Below, piece after piece: positions 1 to 4,781 of a DNA stretch of 15,463 bases (its first letter is position 1; each line of letters opens with the position of its first letter). Below the pieces are notes generated by a model. It was not told where the DNA came from. It ran no database searches and was given only the letters and a program-made list of their open reading frames with translations. This DNA comes from Puniceicoccales bacterium (GTDB lineage: Bacteria; Verrucomicrobiota; Verrucomicrobiia; Opitutales; JAIRKQ01). Made by a program: the position numbers and the translations under genes. The stretch lies in NCBI GenBank assembly GCA_031266155.1, contig JAISBO010000009.1, positions 1-15,463 on the forward strand, given 5' to 3'.

Positions 1-567
1 AATTATGATACTGATATGCGGTCTACAAATCCGAGTGTCAGTAGTTACCTACGAATAGAATATTTAAAGATTTTAAAACAAATCATACCTAATGAGCCAA
101 GTAATCGCGCAGAACGGGAATTCGATAAGCTGTGGAATAAAGGTCGCCATGAGGAGTTTATAAATATCTTACCAAGTGCAATAATGCTGGATAGTGGCAG
201 TTCAAATTATAGTGATGGTATCATAATCGGAGAAGCCGTTCGCAACAATACTTGCACAATACACGGACAGTTAACTTTTCGCAATAGGGCCCATGCAAAT
301 ATCACTGCAGCCTTTGTAACGAATGCTAATGGCGCTCCCCCAGTGTCTACAGAAGCCTTTGTGCGTTTAGGTCATATAGGTCCTGCCATGTTTTGGCGAG
401 CCTTTAATGCATTGAGTACCGTTGTTCCTGCTGGTGGTACGCTTAGCGAACAAGCGCAATTCAAAAATCTGGTGGCAACCATGTTGGGCCTAATAACAAT
501 ACCAAATCCAGCAGGAGCGGGGCCTAGGGTGCCGCTTACAGTTGCCAATCTTCCAAGCTTCCCATAA
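1..567 (+). CDS. Unrecognised protein, open to the left window edge
   Basis: The reading frame is open from base 1, and the first ATG (base 16) has no Shine-Dalgarno sequence before it, so the gene probably begins outside the window and this is its C-terminal part (about 188 visible residues). The first 50 or so residues are charged and helical-looking. The remainder is rich in Ala, Gly, Asn, Thr and Pro, with a hydrophobic stretch (ATMLGLITIPNPAGAG) near the end. I see no catalytic motif, signal peptide or membrane segment. It lies on the same strand as the terminase remnant to its right, so a phage or island origin is plausible but only inferred. Function unknown. Confidence 0.5.
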   Translation, partial: NYDTDMRSTNPSVSSYLRIEYLKILKQIIPNEPSNRAEREFDKLWNKGRHEEFINILPSAIMLDSGSSNYSDGIIIGEAVRNNTCTIHGQLTFRNRAHANITAAFVTNANGAPPVSTEAFVRLGHIGPAMFWRAFNALSTVVPAGGTLSEQAQFKNLVATMLGLITIPNPAGAGPRVPLTVANLPSFP

Positions 568-570
568 AGT

Positions 571-592
571 AAAAGAAACCCTTCTTTTTTAT
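571..592 (+). terminator. Weak AT-rich hairpin with T tail after the first gene
   Basis: AAAAGAA (571-577) can pair with TTCTTTT (582-588) around a 4-nt loop and is followed by more T. It sits just after the stop codon at 565-567. The stem is weak and AT-rich, so termination is only a possibility. Confidence 0.3.
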
Positions 593-598
593 TTCACC

Positions 599-627
599 CT
601 TAAGGACGCCGAAAAAGTGTCCTTAGG
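599..627. repeat. Short inverted repeat (hairpin)
   Basis: TAAGGAC (601-607) is exactly complementary to GTCCTTA (619-625), and two further pairs (one G-T) can form inside. No T run follows on either strand, so it is not a standard intrinsic terminator. Confidence 0.35.
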
Positions 628-822
628 CTTGACGAAGAAAAAAACTAATCCTTGTAGCCTTTTTTTGGGGATGTGAAAAGTCGTTTTGTACGCCATGGGG
701 ATTGTGGGACAAAGGCTATGCTATAAAATTTGCGTAGTGAAAATGGGGATTACCTCCAAATAAAGAGGCAACGATGGTTTAGCGGCCATGATGCTTTGCA
801 ATGTATGGTTTACCGTTGTCGG

Positions 823-849
823 GAGTTATCCGGAAATTCCGGATAACTC
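823..849. repeat. Perfect 27-nt palindrome
   Basis: Bases 823-835 are the exact reverse complement of 837-849, with a single central A at 836. This 13-bp dyad sits in a stretch (568-881) where I find no gene, just upstream of the terminase remnant. It could be an operator, a recombination or replication site, or a relic. There is no T run that would make it a terminator. Apart from this and the two hairpins near 580 and 610, I see nothing in 568-881. Confidence 0.6.
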
Positions 850-881
850 AAAAGGGGAAAATTCGCCTCTCGGAGGCATAA

Positions 882-1250
882 AGCAAAGGAAACCTGGGCG
901 GTGCGTTCATTGATATTTTGCAAAGGGTGACCCCCTTCCGGCTGTGCGGAATAGACTTCGGGGCAGCGGCGAAGAATGGCAGAAAGTACTTCAACAGACG
1001 GGCAGAGATGTACGATGGATTACGAATGTGGATAGCGGATGGTGGGAAGCTGCCGAACAATTCCCGACTGGCAACGGAACTCATGGCAATTGAGCTGAAT
1101 GACAGAAAGGAAGGAAGGCTTATGCTACAGCCAAAACATAAACTATCAAAGTCTCCGGACCTGGCGGATGCCTGTGCCCTCACCATGTGCAAAGATGGCA
1201 TCCTCGGCGGTCAAAGATCCTCAGCACTCTCCATACGTCCCATGTTCTAA
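882..1250 (+). pseudogene. Phage terminase large subunit, C-terminal remnant
   Basis: The frame opens right after a TAA at 879-881 and runs 122 residues. It carries the terminal part of a terminase large-subunit nuclease domain: a GGAFID segment, then FGAAAKNGRKYFNRRAEMY, a WIADGGKLP segment, and the near-universal PDLADACALTM close to the C-terminus. A complete large terminase has roughly 400-600 residues, so the ATPase half and most of the nuclease are missing. No upstream frame continues it. The only start candidate is a TTG at 918 with no Shine-Dalgarno sequence. Its TAA stop (1248-1250) overlaps the stop codon of the opposing TA1 toxin. The family assignment rests on the RRAEM and DLADA motifs, and the gene is a non-functional fragment. 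Confidence 0.75.
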
Positions 1251-1271
1251 TTCTCGTGGTAATGCGTCCAA
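1158..1271. repeat. Direct repeat copy 1 (terminase tail plus toxin 3' end)
   Basis: This stretch of about 114 bp starts at the codons for DLADACALTM and runs through the terminase stop into the 3' end of the TA1 toxin. A diverged but clearly alignable copy lies at 2632-2743. The best-matching parts are the first 55 or so bases and the junction over the two opposing stop codons. Small differences and indels in the middle change the terminase C-terminal residues. Confidence 0.75.
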
Positions 1272-1507
1272 CAATACGCCACTTCGACGACACTCCCATA
1301 CACCCTATAAACTATCCGATGTTGAATGTTGATTCGGCGGGACAAATATCCAGCATATTCCCCCGTGAGACGTTCAAAAGGAGGTGGGGTTTGGTAGGGA
1401 TTGGCGGAGATAATATCAAAAATTTCTATGGCCTTGGTTTTGTATTCACTTTTCAATACCCTGCGAAGGTCCTTTTCTCCTTGCTTAGAAAAAACAAGTT
1501 TATACAT
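1247..1507 (-). CDS. TA1 toxin, Txe/YoeB family mRNA endonuclease
   Basis: This 86-residue protein has the layout of the Txe/YoeB branch of the RelE superfamily, whose members cleave mRNA at the ribosome. Visible marks are the N-terminal FSKQGEKDL helix, PPPFERLTGEYAGYLSRRIN, then HRIVYRV and a C-terminal CWTHYHEN. By comparison with E. coli YoeB, the Glu of FERL, the Arg of HRIVY and the terminal His-Tyr would be the catalytic residues, and all are present. The ATG directly abuts the TAA of the antitoxin gene (TAAATG), typical of a coupled TA operon with the antitoxin first. The gene runs opposite to the terminase remnant and their stop codons overlap. Looks intact. Confidence 0.85.
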   Translation of the reverse strand: MYKLVFSKQGEKDLRRVLKSEYKTKAIEIFDIISANPYQTPPPFERLTGEYAGYLSRRINIQHRIVYRVYGSVVEVAYCWTHYHEN

Positions 1508-1804
1508 TTAATCCCTCTCAACCTCAAAATATTTCAACATGTCATCCACGGAGTGAAATATCATTTTCTCCGGGTCCGCAAATGCTTCTTGCAACCTTCG
1601 ATGGGCTTCCGGGTCAGACATTATGGCGATGGTCTCAAGGAGTCCATCATAGATGCTCTTTGGAAGTATACAGTACTTTTCGTTGTTAAGAGTCACCACC
1701 TTTGCGGTGTAGCTGCGGGATTTCTTGTAGGGTACACATGTCGCTTTCATGCCATTTGAAATGCCACGGCGGTTAACCTTTGTCAAACTTTCTTTGATAC
1801 TCAT
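1508..1804 (-). CDS. TA1 antitoxin, Phd/YefM-like
   Basis: This 98-residue protein lies directly upstream of the TA1 toxin. It has the C-terminal half of a Phd/YefM antitoxin: a YCILPKSIYDGLLETIAIMS segment, then an acidic tail (HSVDDMLKYFEVERD) of the kind that wraps around Txe/YoeB toxins. The N-terminal DNA-binding part is diverged; a KVNRRG segment recalls the KVN/RVN of the family. The start is uncertain: ATG at 1804 gives the full length, ATG at 1750 gives 80 residues, and neither has a strong Shine-Dalgarno sequence. Such antitoxins neutralise the toxin and repress their own promoter. Assignment rests on position, length and the C-terminal pattern. Confidence 0.75.
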   Translation of the reverse strand: MSIKESLTKVNRRGISNGMKATCVPYKKSRSYTAKVVTLNNEKYCILPKSIYDGLLETIAIMSDPEAHRRLQEAFADPEKMIFHSVDDMLKYFEVERD

Positions 1805-1893
1805 CGGATCTTTGTCTACCTAATTGTGTTAAAAATGTATCATGGGTAAAGGAAAAATACATTTTCCCCAATTATTTCTCATTTTTCTAGGTT

Positions 1894-1929
1894 GACCTCT
1901 ATGCCCTCGCCATACGACCTATGCTCTGA
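1894..1929 (+). pseudogene. Possible third, internally deleted terminase tail
   Basis: Read in frame, this piece gives DLYALAIRPML and a stop. It resembles the terminase tail, with a DLADACAL-like start and the IRPMF ending of the first remnant, as if the middle had been deleted. It lies between TA1 and TA2, where a repeat copy would be expected if each cassette carried one. The match is short and could be chance. Confidence 0.3.
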
Positions 1930-1995
1930 AATTGAACTCCCATGGACATGCTAGAAAATGGAAGAGGAAACTTCTCTTTGACTGCCATGACGAAT

Positions 1996-2268
1996 CTATT
2001 TACCATGGTAATGCGTCCAGCAAGAAAGTACCGTAATTATACAATTTTCCATGTCCACTTCGTAAACCAGGCGATGTTGAATGTTAATTCTGCGGGAATA
2101 TTTTTGGTCTCTCAGAAGCATCTCGAACAATGGTGGCTCTGCGAATGGATTTTTTTCTACCAGGTGTATCAATTTGACAAACTTTTCTGCATATGGGCTT
2201 TTGGAAATAAGCTTTAGGTCCTGCTTCGCTTGTTTGGAAAATCTTATTTTAAAATTAGACTTTTTCAT
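1996..2268 (-). CDS. TA2 toxin, Txe/YoeB family mRNA endonuclease
   Basis: This 90-residue toxin is a paralogue of TA1. It has the N-terminal IRFSKQAKQDLKLI helix, PPLFEMLLRD, KYSRRINIQHRLVYEV, and the C-terminal CWTHYHGK. The candidate catalytic Glu (LFEML), Arg (HRLVY) and terminal His-Tyr are all there, so it should be active. DNA around the SRRIN-HR core is visibly similar to TA1 (about 1315-1350 against 2070-2096), supporting recent common ancestry. The start lies inside the antitoxin gene, a 14-nt overlap suggesting translational coupling. No terminase tail lies directly at its 3' end, unlike TA1 and TA3. Confidence 0.85.
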   Translation of the reverse strand: MKKSNFKIRFSKQAKQDLKLISKSPYAEKFVKLIHLVEKNPFAEPPLFEMLLRDQKYSRRINIQHRLVYEVDMENCIITVLSCWTHYHGK

Positions 2269-2530
2269 CGTAGAACCCCAAATCTTCTAATGCTTCGTCT
2301 ACGCTGTCATATTCCTTCGCACCGGTCATATCCGGATGCATGATTTTGTCATATTCCACAGGATTTGATAGAATTTCCAAAGTTGCAATAAGATTGTTAT
2401 ACTCTTGCTCAGACATAACGACGAGATTTTGTCCCTGTCGGTTAACGATGAGAGCACTTTCAAAATCGTTGACCCGTTTTATGATGTTAAAGAAATCTTT
2501 TCTGAGATTACTAGCACACACATTAATCAT
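2255..2530 (-). CDS. TA2 antitoxin, Phd/YefM family
   Basis: From the ATG at 2530 this is a 91-residue protein with a well-preserved Phd/YefM layout: MINVCASNLRKDFFNIIKRVN (DNA-binding N-terminus), an ALIVNRQGQNLVVMSEQEY strand-turn segment, a NLIATLEILSNP helix, and an acidic C-terminal tail (EALEDLGFYDEKV) for toxin binding. I chose ATG 2530 because family members begin at this point. The frame is open to a TTG at 2566, and an ATG at 2560 is possible, but neither has a Shine-Dalgarno sequence and a -35-like box overlaps them. Its 3' end overlaps the toxin gene by 14 nt. It should neutralise the TA2 toxin and repress the operon. Confidence 0.85.
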   Translation of the reverse strand: MINVCASNLRKDFFNIIKRVNDFESALIVNRQGQNLVVMSEQEYNNLIATLEILSNPVEYDKIMHPDMTGAKEYDSVDEALEDLGFYDEKV

Positions 2531-2599
2531 GATTAATATAAAATCACGTACTACTTCCATTGTCAACGTTATTTTATGAACTTTCGTAAACTTTCATAA
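2522..2599 (-). promoter_or_regulatory. Candidate promoter/operator of the TA2 operon
   Basis: On the minus strand a consensus TTGACA (2566-2561) is followed, after 17-18 nt, by an AT-rich -10-like stretch (about 2543-2537). Two dyads flank it: a perfect 16-bp palindrome (2522-2537) spanning the antitoxin start codon, and an inverted repeat with 7-bp arms (2574-2580 and 2593-2599) upstream of the -35 box. YefM/Phd antitoxins bind palindromes at their own promoters, so these are plausible operators. If this promoter is used, the transcript would have almost no leader. Confidence 0.45.
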
Positions 2600-2721
2600 G
2601 TTTTACCAGCGGGAAGGATGGTATATTTAGCGACCTGGCGGATGCCTGTGCCCTCACAATGTGCAAAGATGGCATCCTCGGTGGTCCAAGAATGTCTCCC
2701 TCTCCATACTCCATGTTCTAA
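2590..2721 (+). pseudogene. Second terminase large-subunit C-terminal remnant
   Basis: After an in-frame TAA at 2587-2589, this frame encodes 43 residues ending with SDLADACALTMCKDGILGG and a short Pro/Ser-rich tail ending YSMF. It matches the end of the remnant at 882-1250, except that the last dozen residues differ because of small indels. Everything before about 2590 is missing. As in copy 1, the terminase stop (2719-2721) overlaps the original stop of an opposing toxin gene (2718-2720). It is a fragment left by duplication or by replacement of the terminase body. Confidence 0.7.
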
Positions 2722-2743
2722 TTCTCGTGGTAATACGTCTAAC
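2632..2743. repeat. Direct repeat copy 2 (terminase tail plus toxin 3' end)
   Basis: This is the partner of the repeat at 1158-1271. The two copies are in the same orientation and enclose TA1 and TA2, so the unit between repeat starts is about 1.47 kb. Homologous recombination between them could delete or amplify the enclosed TA modules. Confidence 0.75.
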
Positions 2744-2993
2744 ATTCGGTAATCTCACCAACACAGCCATTAACTTTGTAAACGATTCTGTACTGAATAT
2801 TGATTTGGCGAGAGTAGTGCCCAATCATTTCACCACAAAGCTCCTTATATGGTGGTGGATTTTTAAACGGGTCAACCATAAGAATTTTAATAATTTCTTT
2901 GGCTTTTTCCCAGTATTCACTCCTTCTAAGTTTCTTTAGGTCCTTCGAAGCAGTTTTCGAATACTCAATAACAAAACTACTCCCAGTCTCCAT
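2718..2993 (-). pseudogene. TA3 toxin, Txe/YoeB family, inactivated by a nonsense codon
   Basis: The reading frame from ATG 2993 has the family pattern (FVIEYSKTASKDLKKL, PPPYKELCGEMIGHYSRQIN, YRIVYKV) but stops at TAG 2741-2739 after GEITEC. Beyond this stop the frame continues as TYYHEN to a second TAG at 2720-2718, matching the CWTHYHEN ending of TA1. The Trp codon has therefore become a stop, and the catalytic His reads as Tyr. The 84-residue product lacks the terminal His-Tyr that YoeB-type toxins need, so it should be inactive. The start overlaps the antitoxin remnant by 17 nt, as in an original TA operon. Confidence 0.75.
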
Positions 2994-3024
2994 CGGAATC
3001 CAAGTCTTTTTCTATCTCCTCGAT
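2977..3024 (-). pseudogene. TA3 antitoxin, C-terminal remnant
   Basis: Just upstream of the TA3 toxin, in the frame expected for an antitoxin, an acidic tail of about 16 residues (ending EIEKDLDSDGDWE) reaches a TAG at 2979-2977 inside the toxin start region. Such tails end Phd/YefM antitoxins. Further upstream the sequence instead reads as a phage-like frame on the other strand, so the DNA-binding part is gone. Loss of the antitoxin fits with the toxin being dead. Confidence 0.5.
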
Positions 3025-3133
3025 GGAGGAACAGGTCGACATGTACAAAAAAGCATTCGAAATGGCTAAGACTAGCAGGACCGACGGAGACATCGAAATT
3101 AAACGCCTCGATAGGCTCTTCGGCATCAAATAG
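3023..3133 (+). pseudogene. Short phage-like C-terminal fragment (36 residues)
   Basis: From an ATG at 3023 the plus strand encodes 36 residues, charged and probably helical, with MYKKAFEMAKTSRTDGDIEI and then LDRLFGIK before a TAG. There is no Shine-Dalgarno sequence, and the frame is open upstream into the TA3 region, which suggests the tail of a longer gene whose beginning was replaced when TA3 was inserted. I do not recognise the family. Its position after the terminase remnant suggests a phage structural or packaging gene, but this is inference. Confidence 0.35.
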
Positions 3134-3190
3134 GGGGACGGTTCTCCGAGCCAGCCGTTGATAAAATTTTCACCAATAACCTGGACCTAG

Positions 3191-3215
3191 GGAGGGGGGC
3201 ATTTTGCCCCCCTCC
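3191..3215. terminator. Strong GC hairpin between convergent genes
   Basis: GGAGGGGGGC (3191-3200) pairs perfectly with GCCCCCCTCC (3206-3215) around a 5-nt ATTTT loop, and one further A-T pair can form. TTT follows on the plus strand, so rho-independent termination is likely for plus-strand transcripts. It also lies just beyond the end of the minus-strand gene that stops at 3231, so it may act in both directions. Confidence 0.65.
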
Positions 3216-3230
3216 TTTCGCCTTCCCCGC

Positions 3231-3443
3231 TCAGAGCTTGGGCTCCCCAAGCGGTGGTTTCTCCGAACCCTGTTCCCAATCCCAGTTTTCGCATTTTATA
3301 AAATCTTCTTCGAAGAGGGGCGTTCCATATATGGCAAGGTGCCATGCCTGGCAGTAGTAACAAAGGGCGTGGAGCTTCTCCAGTGATACTTCCCCTCCGA
3401 TGCTATCGAGAATATGCCAGGCAACGTCGAAAATATTTAGCAT
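3231..3443 (-). pseudogene. Truncated Panacea-domain (DUF4065/GepA-like) gene
   Basis: From ATG 3443 the protein reads MLNIFDVAWHILDSIGGEVS, then LEKLHALCYYCQAWHLAIYG, then PLFEEDFIKCENW, the N-terminal half of the Panacea domain (helix, the KLxxLxYYxQAWxL core, and the phrase before the usual Gly-Pro-Val). It then ends in an unrelated tail (GSEKPPLGEPKL) after 70 residues, whereas family members have about 150-180. Panacea proteins occur in phages and as antitoxins to many unrelated toxins. The frame is open upstream to 3572 and overlaps the TA4 toxin end, so a longer N-terminus is possible. It sits directly downstream of TA4, a suggestive but unproven link. Probably a broken gene. Confidence 0.6.
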
Positions 3444-3544
3444 GATGCCCGCTATGATGCCAAAAACGTGCAATTTCGCAAGGCCGTTGTTTTTTCGCCC
3501 CCACCCAGTTGGATGCCTTTCTGGAATTGGAATGCCGGTTGGGC

Positions 3545-3811
3545 CTAATGGTCGTTGTAGTGGCCTTTGCAACGTTCAAACCATACCACGTTGCCGATAA
3601 TTTCATAAACTAGGCGGTTCTTTTTATCTATGTGCCTTGACCACTCGTTACCCTTCCGATGTCGTAGCCGCTCAGGATGACCAAGCCTATAGGTGGGATG
3701 TGCTAGAATATCGGCCTTTAATTCATCGATTTTATCTGCTATCTCTAGGTTTGAGCTGCAAAATTTTTTATATTCTCTATCGAATTGTTTGGAGTACTCT
3801 GGCTGAAACAT
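3545..3811 (-). CDS. TA4 toxin, Txe/YoeB-like mRNA endonuclease
   Basis: This 88-residue protein is diverged from the TA1-TA3 toxins but keeps the fold signature: EYSKQFDREYKKF, HPERLRHRKGNEWSRHID, NRLVYEI, and a C-terminal CKGHYNDH. The Glu of PERL, the Arg of NRLVY and the terminal His-Tyr match the catalytic positions of YoeB-type toxins. It starts within the 3' end of the upstream antitoxin gene (35-nt overlap) and would be translated from the same transcript. Looks intact. Its divergence suggests it was acquired independently rather than by the duplication that made TA1-TA3. Confidence 0.75.
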   Translation of the reverse strand: MFQPEYSKQFDREYKKFCSSNLEIADKIDELKADILAHPTYRLGHPERLRHRKGNEWSRHIDKKNRLVYEIIGNVVWFERCKGHYNDH

Positions 3812-4178
3812 GTTTGTGATTTCCCTTTTTTCTTGCCGCTTCCATTACCGCTTCTTCTCTGAGCTTTCTAAAATGCTCATCATCTTCTTCCTTGGTCTTG
3901 CAAACCGTGGTCAATCCCGCTTTAGATTCTGCTTCCATTTCCTCGTGTATTCTATCAAGGACATCCTCGTTATAGGTATCGCCGGAGCCATCCTGGTAGA
4001 AGTGGATTTTGGAGAGGTCATGGCCGCGGACAGCATGTTTTAACATGCCTGCCAGATACTTTGGGAGTGAGACATTTTCTTCCTTGGCGTTTGCCCGTGC
4101 CCGTTTTAAAAAGCCTGTGGGAGTATCCTCTTCCTCCGGTATGCCAAAAAGTGGAAATGTTGCCGATGAACTTGCCAT
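3777..4178 (-). CDS. Probable TA4 antitoxin, unrecognised family
   Basis: From ATG 4178 this is a 133-residue, highly charged protein overlapping the TA4 toxin by 35 nt, in the usual antitoxin position. It has a segment reading NVSLPKYLAGMLKHAVRG that could be a small helical DNA-binding unit, then a long Glu/Lys-rich, probably helical or disordered region (EMEAESKAG, EEDDEHFRKLREEAVMEAARK). It does not show the Phd/YefM pattern of TA1 and TA2. The frame runs open to 4241, but the 21 extra residues are hydrophobic and have no start signal. A TTGACA at 4217-4212 could be its -35 box. The antitoxin role is inferred from context. Confidence 0.6.
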   Translation of the reverse strand: MASSSATFPLFGIPEEEDTPTGFLKRARANAKEENVSLPKYLAGMLKHAVRGHDLSKIHFYQDGSGDTYNEDVLDRIHEEMEAESKAGLTTVCKTKEEDDEHFRKLREEAVMEAARKKGNHKHVSARVLQTIR

Positions 4179-4228
4179 AATGATAGTAATGGAATAAAAT
4201 AATGTGGACCATGTCAAGAAAGAAGTAA

Positions 4229-4333
4229 CATGGGTTTGCAAGTTTCAACAATCAATGGCTAGAGGGGGTCATGGAATCACTAGGGAAATACCAGCCGCAA
4301 GATGTTGAACAAGACATTTTCTATTGCGATTAG
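4229..4333 (+). other. Short plus-strand frame, possible phage gene tail
   Basis: After a TAA at 4226-4228, the plus strand is open for 34 codons and includes WLEGVMESLGKYQPQDVEQD before a TAG at 4331-4333. This stop overlaps the opposing methylase stop (4332-4330), the same arrangement as terminase/TA1 and terminase/TA3. There is no start signal. It may be the tail of a lost phage gene or chance. The rest of 4179-4329 holds nothing I recognise. Confidence 0.2.
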
Positions 4334-4781
4334 CAATAGTTCCTGATGAGCAATTTCCGTACATATCCTCTCCCCCTAATGTTTGCCGCGACATTCCGCG
4401 GTGCCATAATTTCTTCGATGTGGAAGTTATTATACAAATTTCTTATGAAGGGAGTGTCGGCATTGGATAGCATAAATTTCCCTCCTCGTCGGTGAATTCG
4501 TTGGCAAAATTGTCCCAAGTTTCGATATTCCGACTTCCCAAATGATAAGGTGTCATATTTTGAGTAGGCAAGGTGGTAGGGCGGATCCAAATAGTAGAAA
4601 TAATCTTTACATATTTCCACGCTATGGTAGGGACCGTTGCGGATGTCAACATTTTGTAAAGCATTGCTACAGGCAATACGTCGATGGTCAAGGTTTGATG
4701 ATTCCCAAAAGAGGAATTGAAGTGTCCCCCTAGATTCACCTGATACAGTCCGTTAAAACATGTTTTATTTAGGTAAATCAT
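4330..4781 (-). pseudogene. Dam-type (D12 class) adenine-N6 DNA methyltransferase, truncated and frameshifted
   Basis: Two overlapping frames together encode the middle and C-terminal part of a Dam-like enzyme, which methylates adenine in DNA using S-adenosylmethionine. The first frame (from 4781) reads IYLNKTCFNGLYQVNLGGHF and HQTLTIDV. The second carries NALQNVDIRNGPYHSVEIC, YYLDPPYHLAYSKYDT (DPPY catalytic motif) and ends SNADTPFIRNLY, APRNVAANIRGRG and RKLLIRNYC. Homology passes from one frame to the other near 4665-4695, so at least one indel has occurred. The N-terminal SAM-binding FxGxG half is absent: at 4781 the sequence runs directly into the tail-fibre frame (stop and ATG overlapping as TGATG). 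The ATG at 4781 is therefore not a real start. Confidence 0.8.

Noticed and set aside
601..625. Rho-independent terminator
   Set aside because: The hairpin has no T run on either side. I kept it only as an inverted repeat.
1187..1759. 190-codon plus-strand frame over TA1
   Set aside because: It runs antisense to the TA1 toxin and antitoxin and has no family features.
1158..4178. CRISPR array or integron cassette array
   Set aside because: The repeats are two long copies of coding sequence, not short regular ones. No attC-like sites or integrase are seen.
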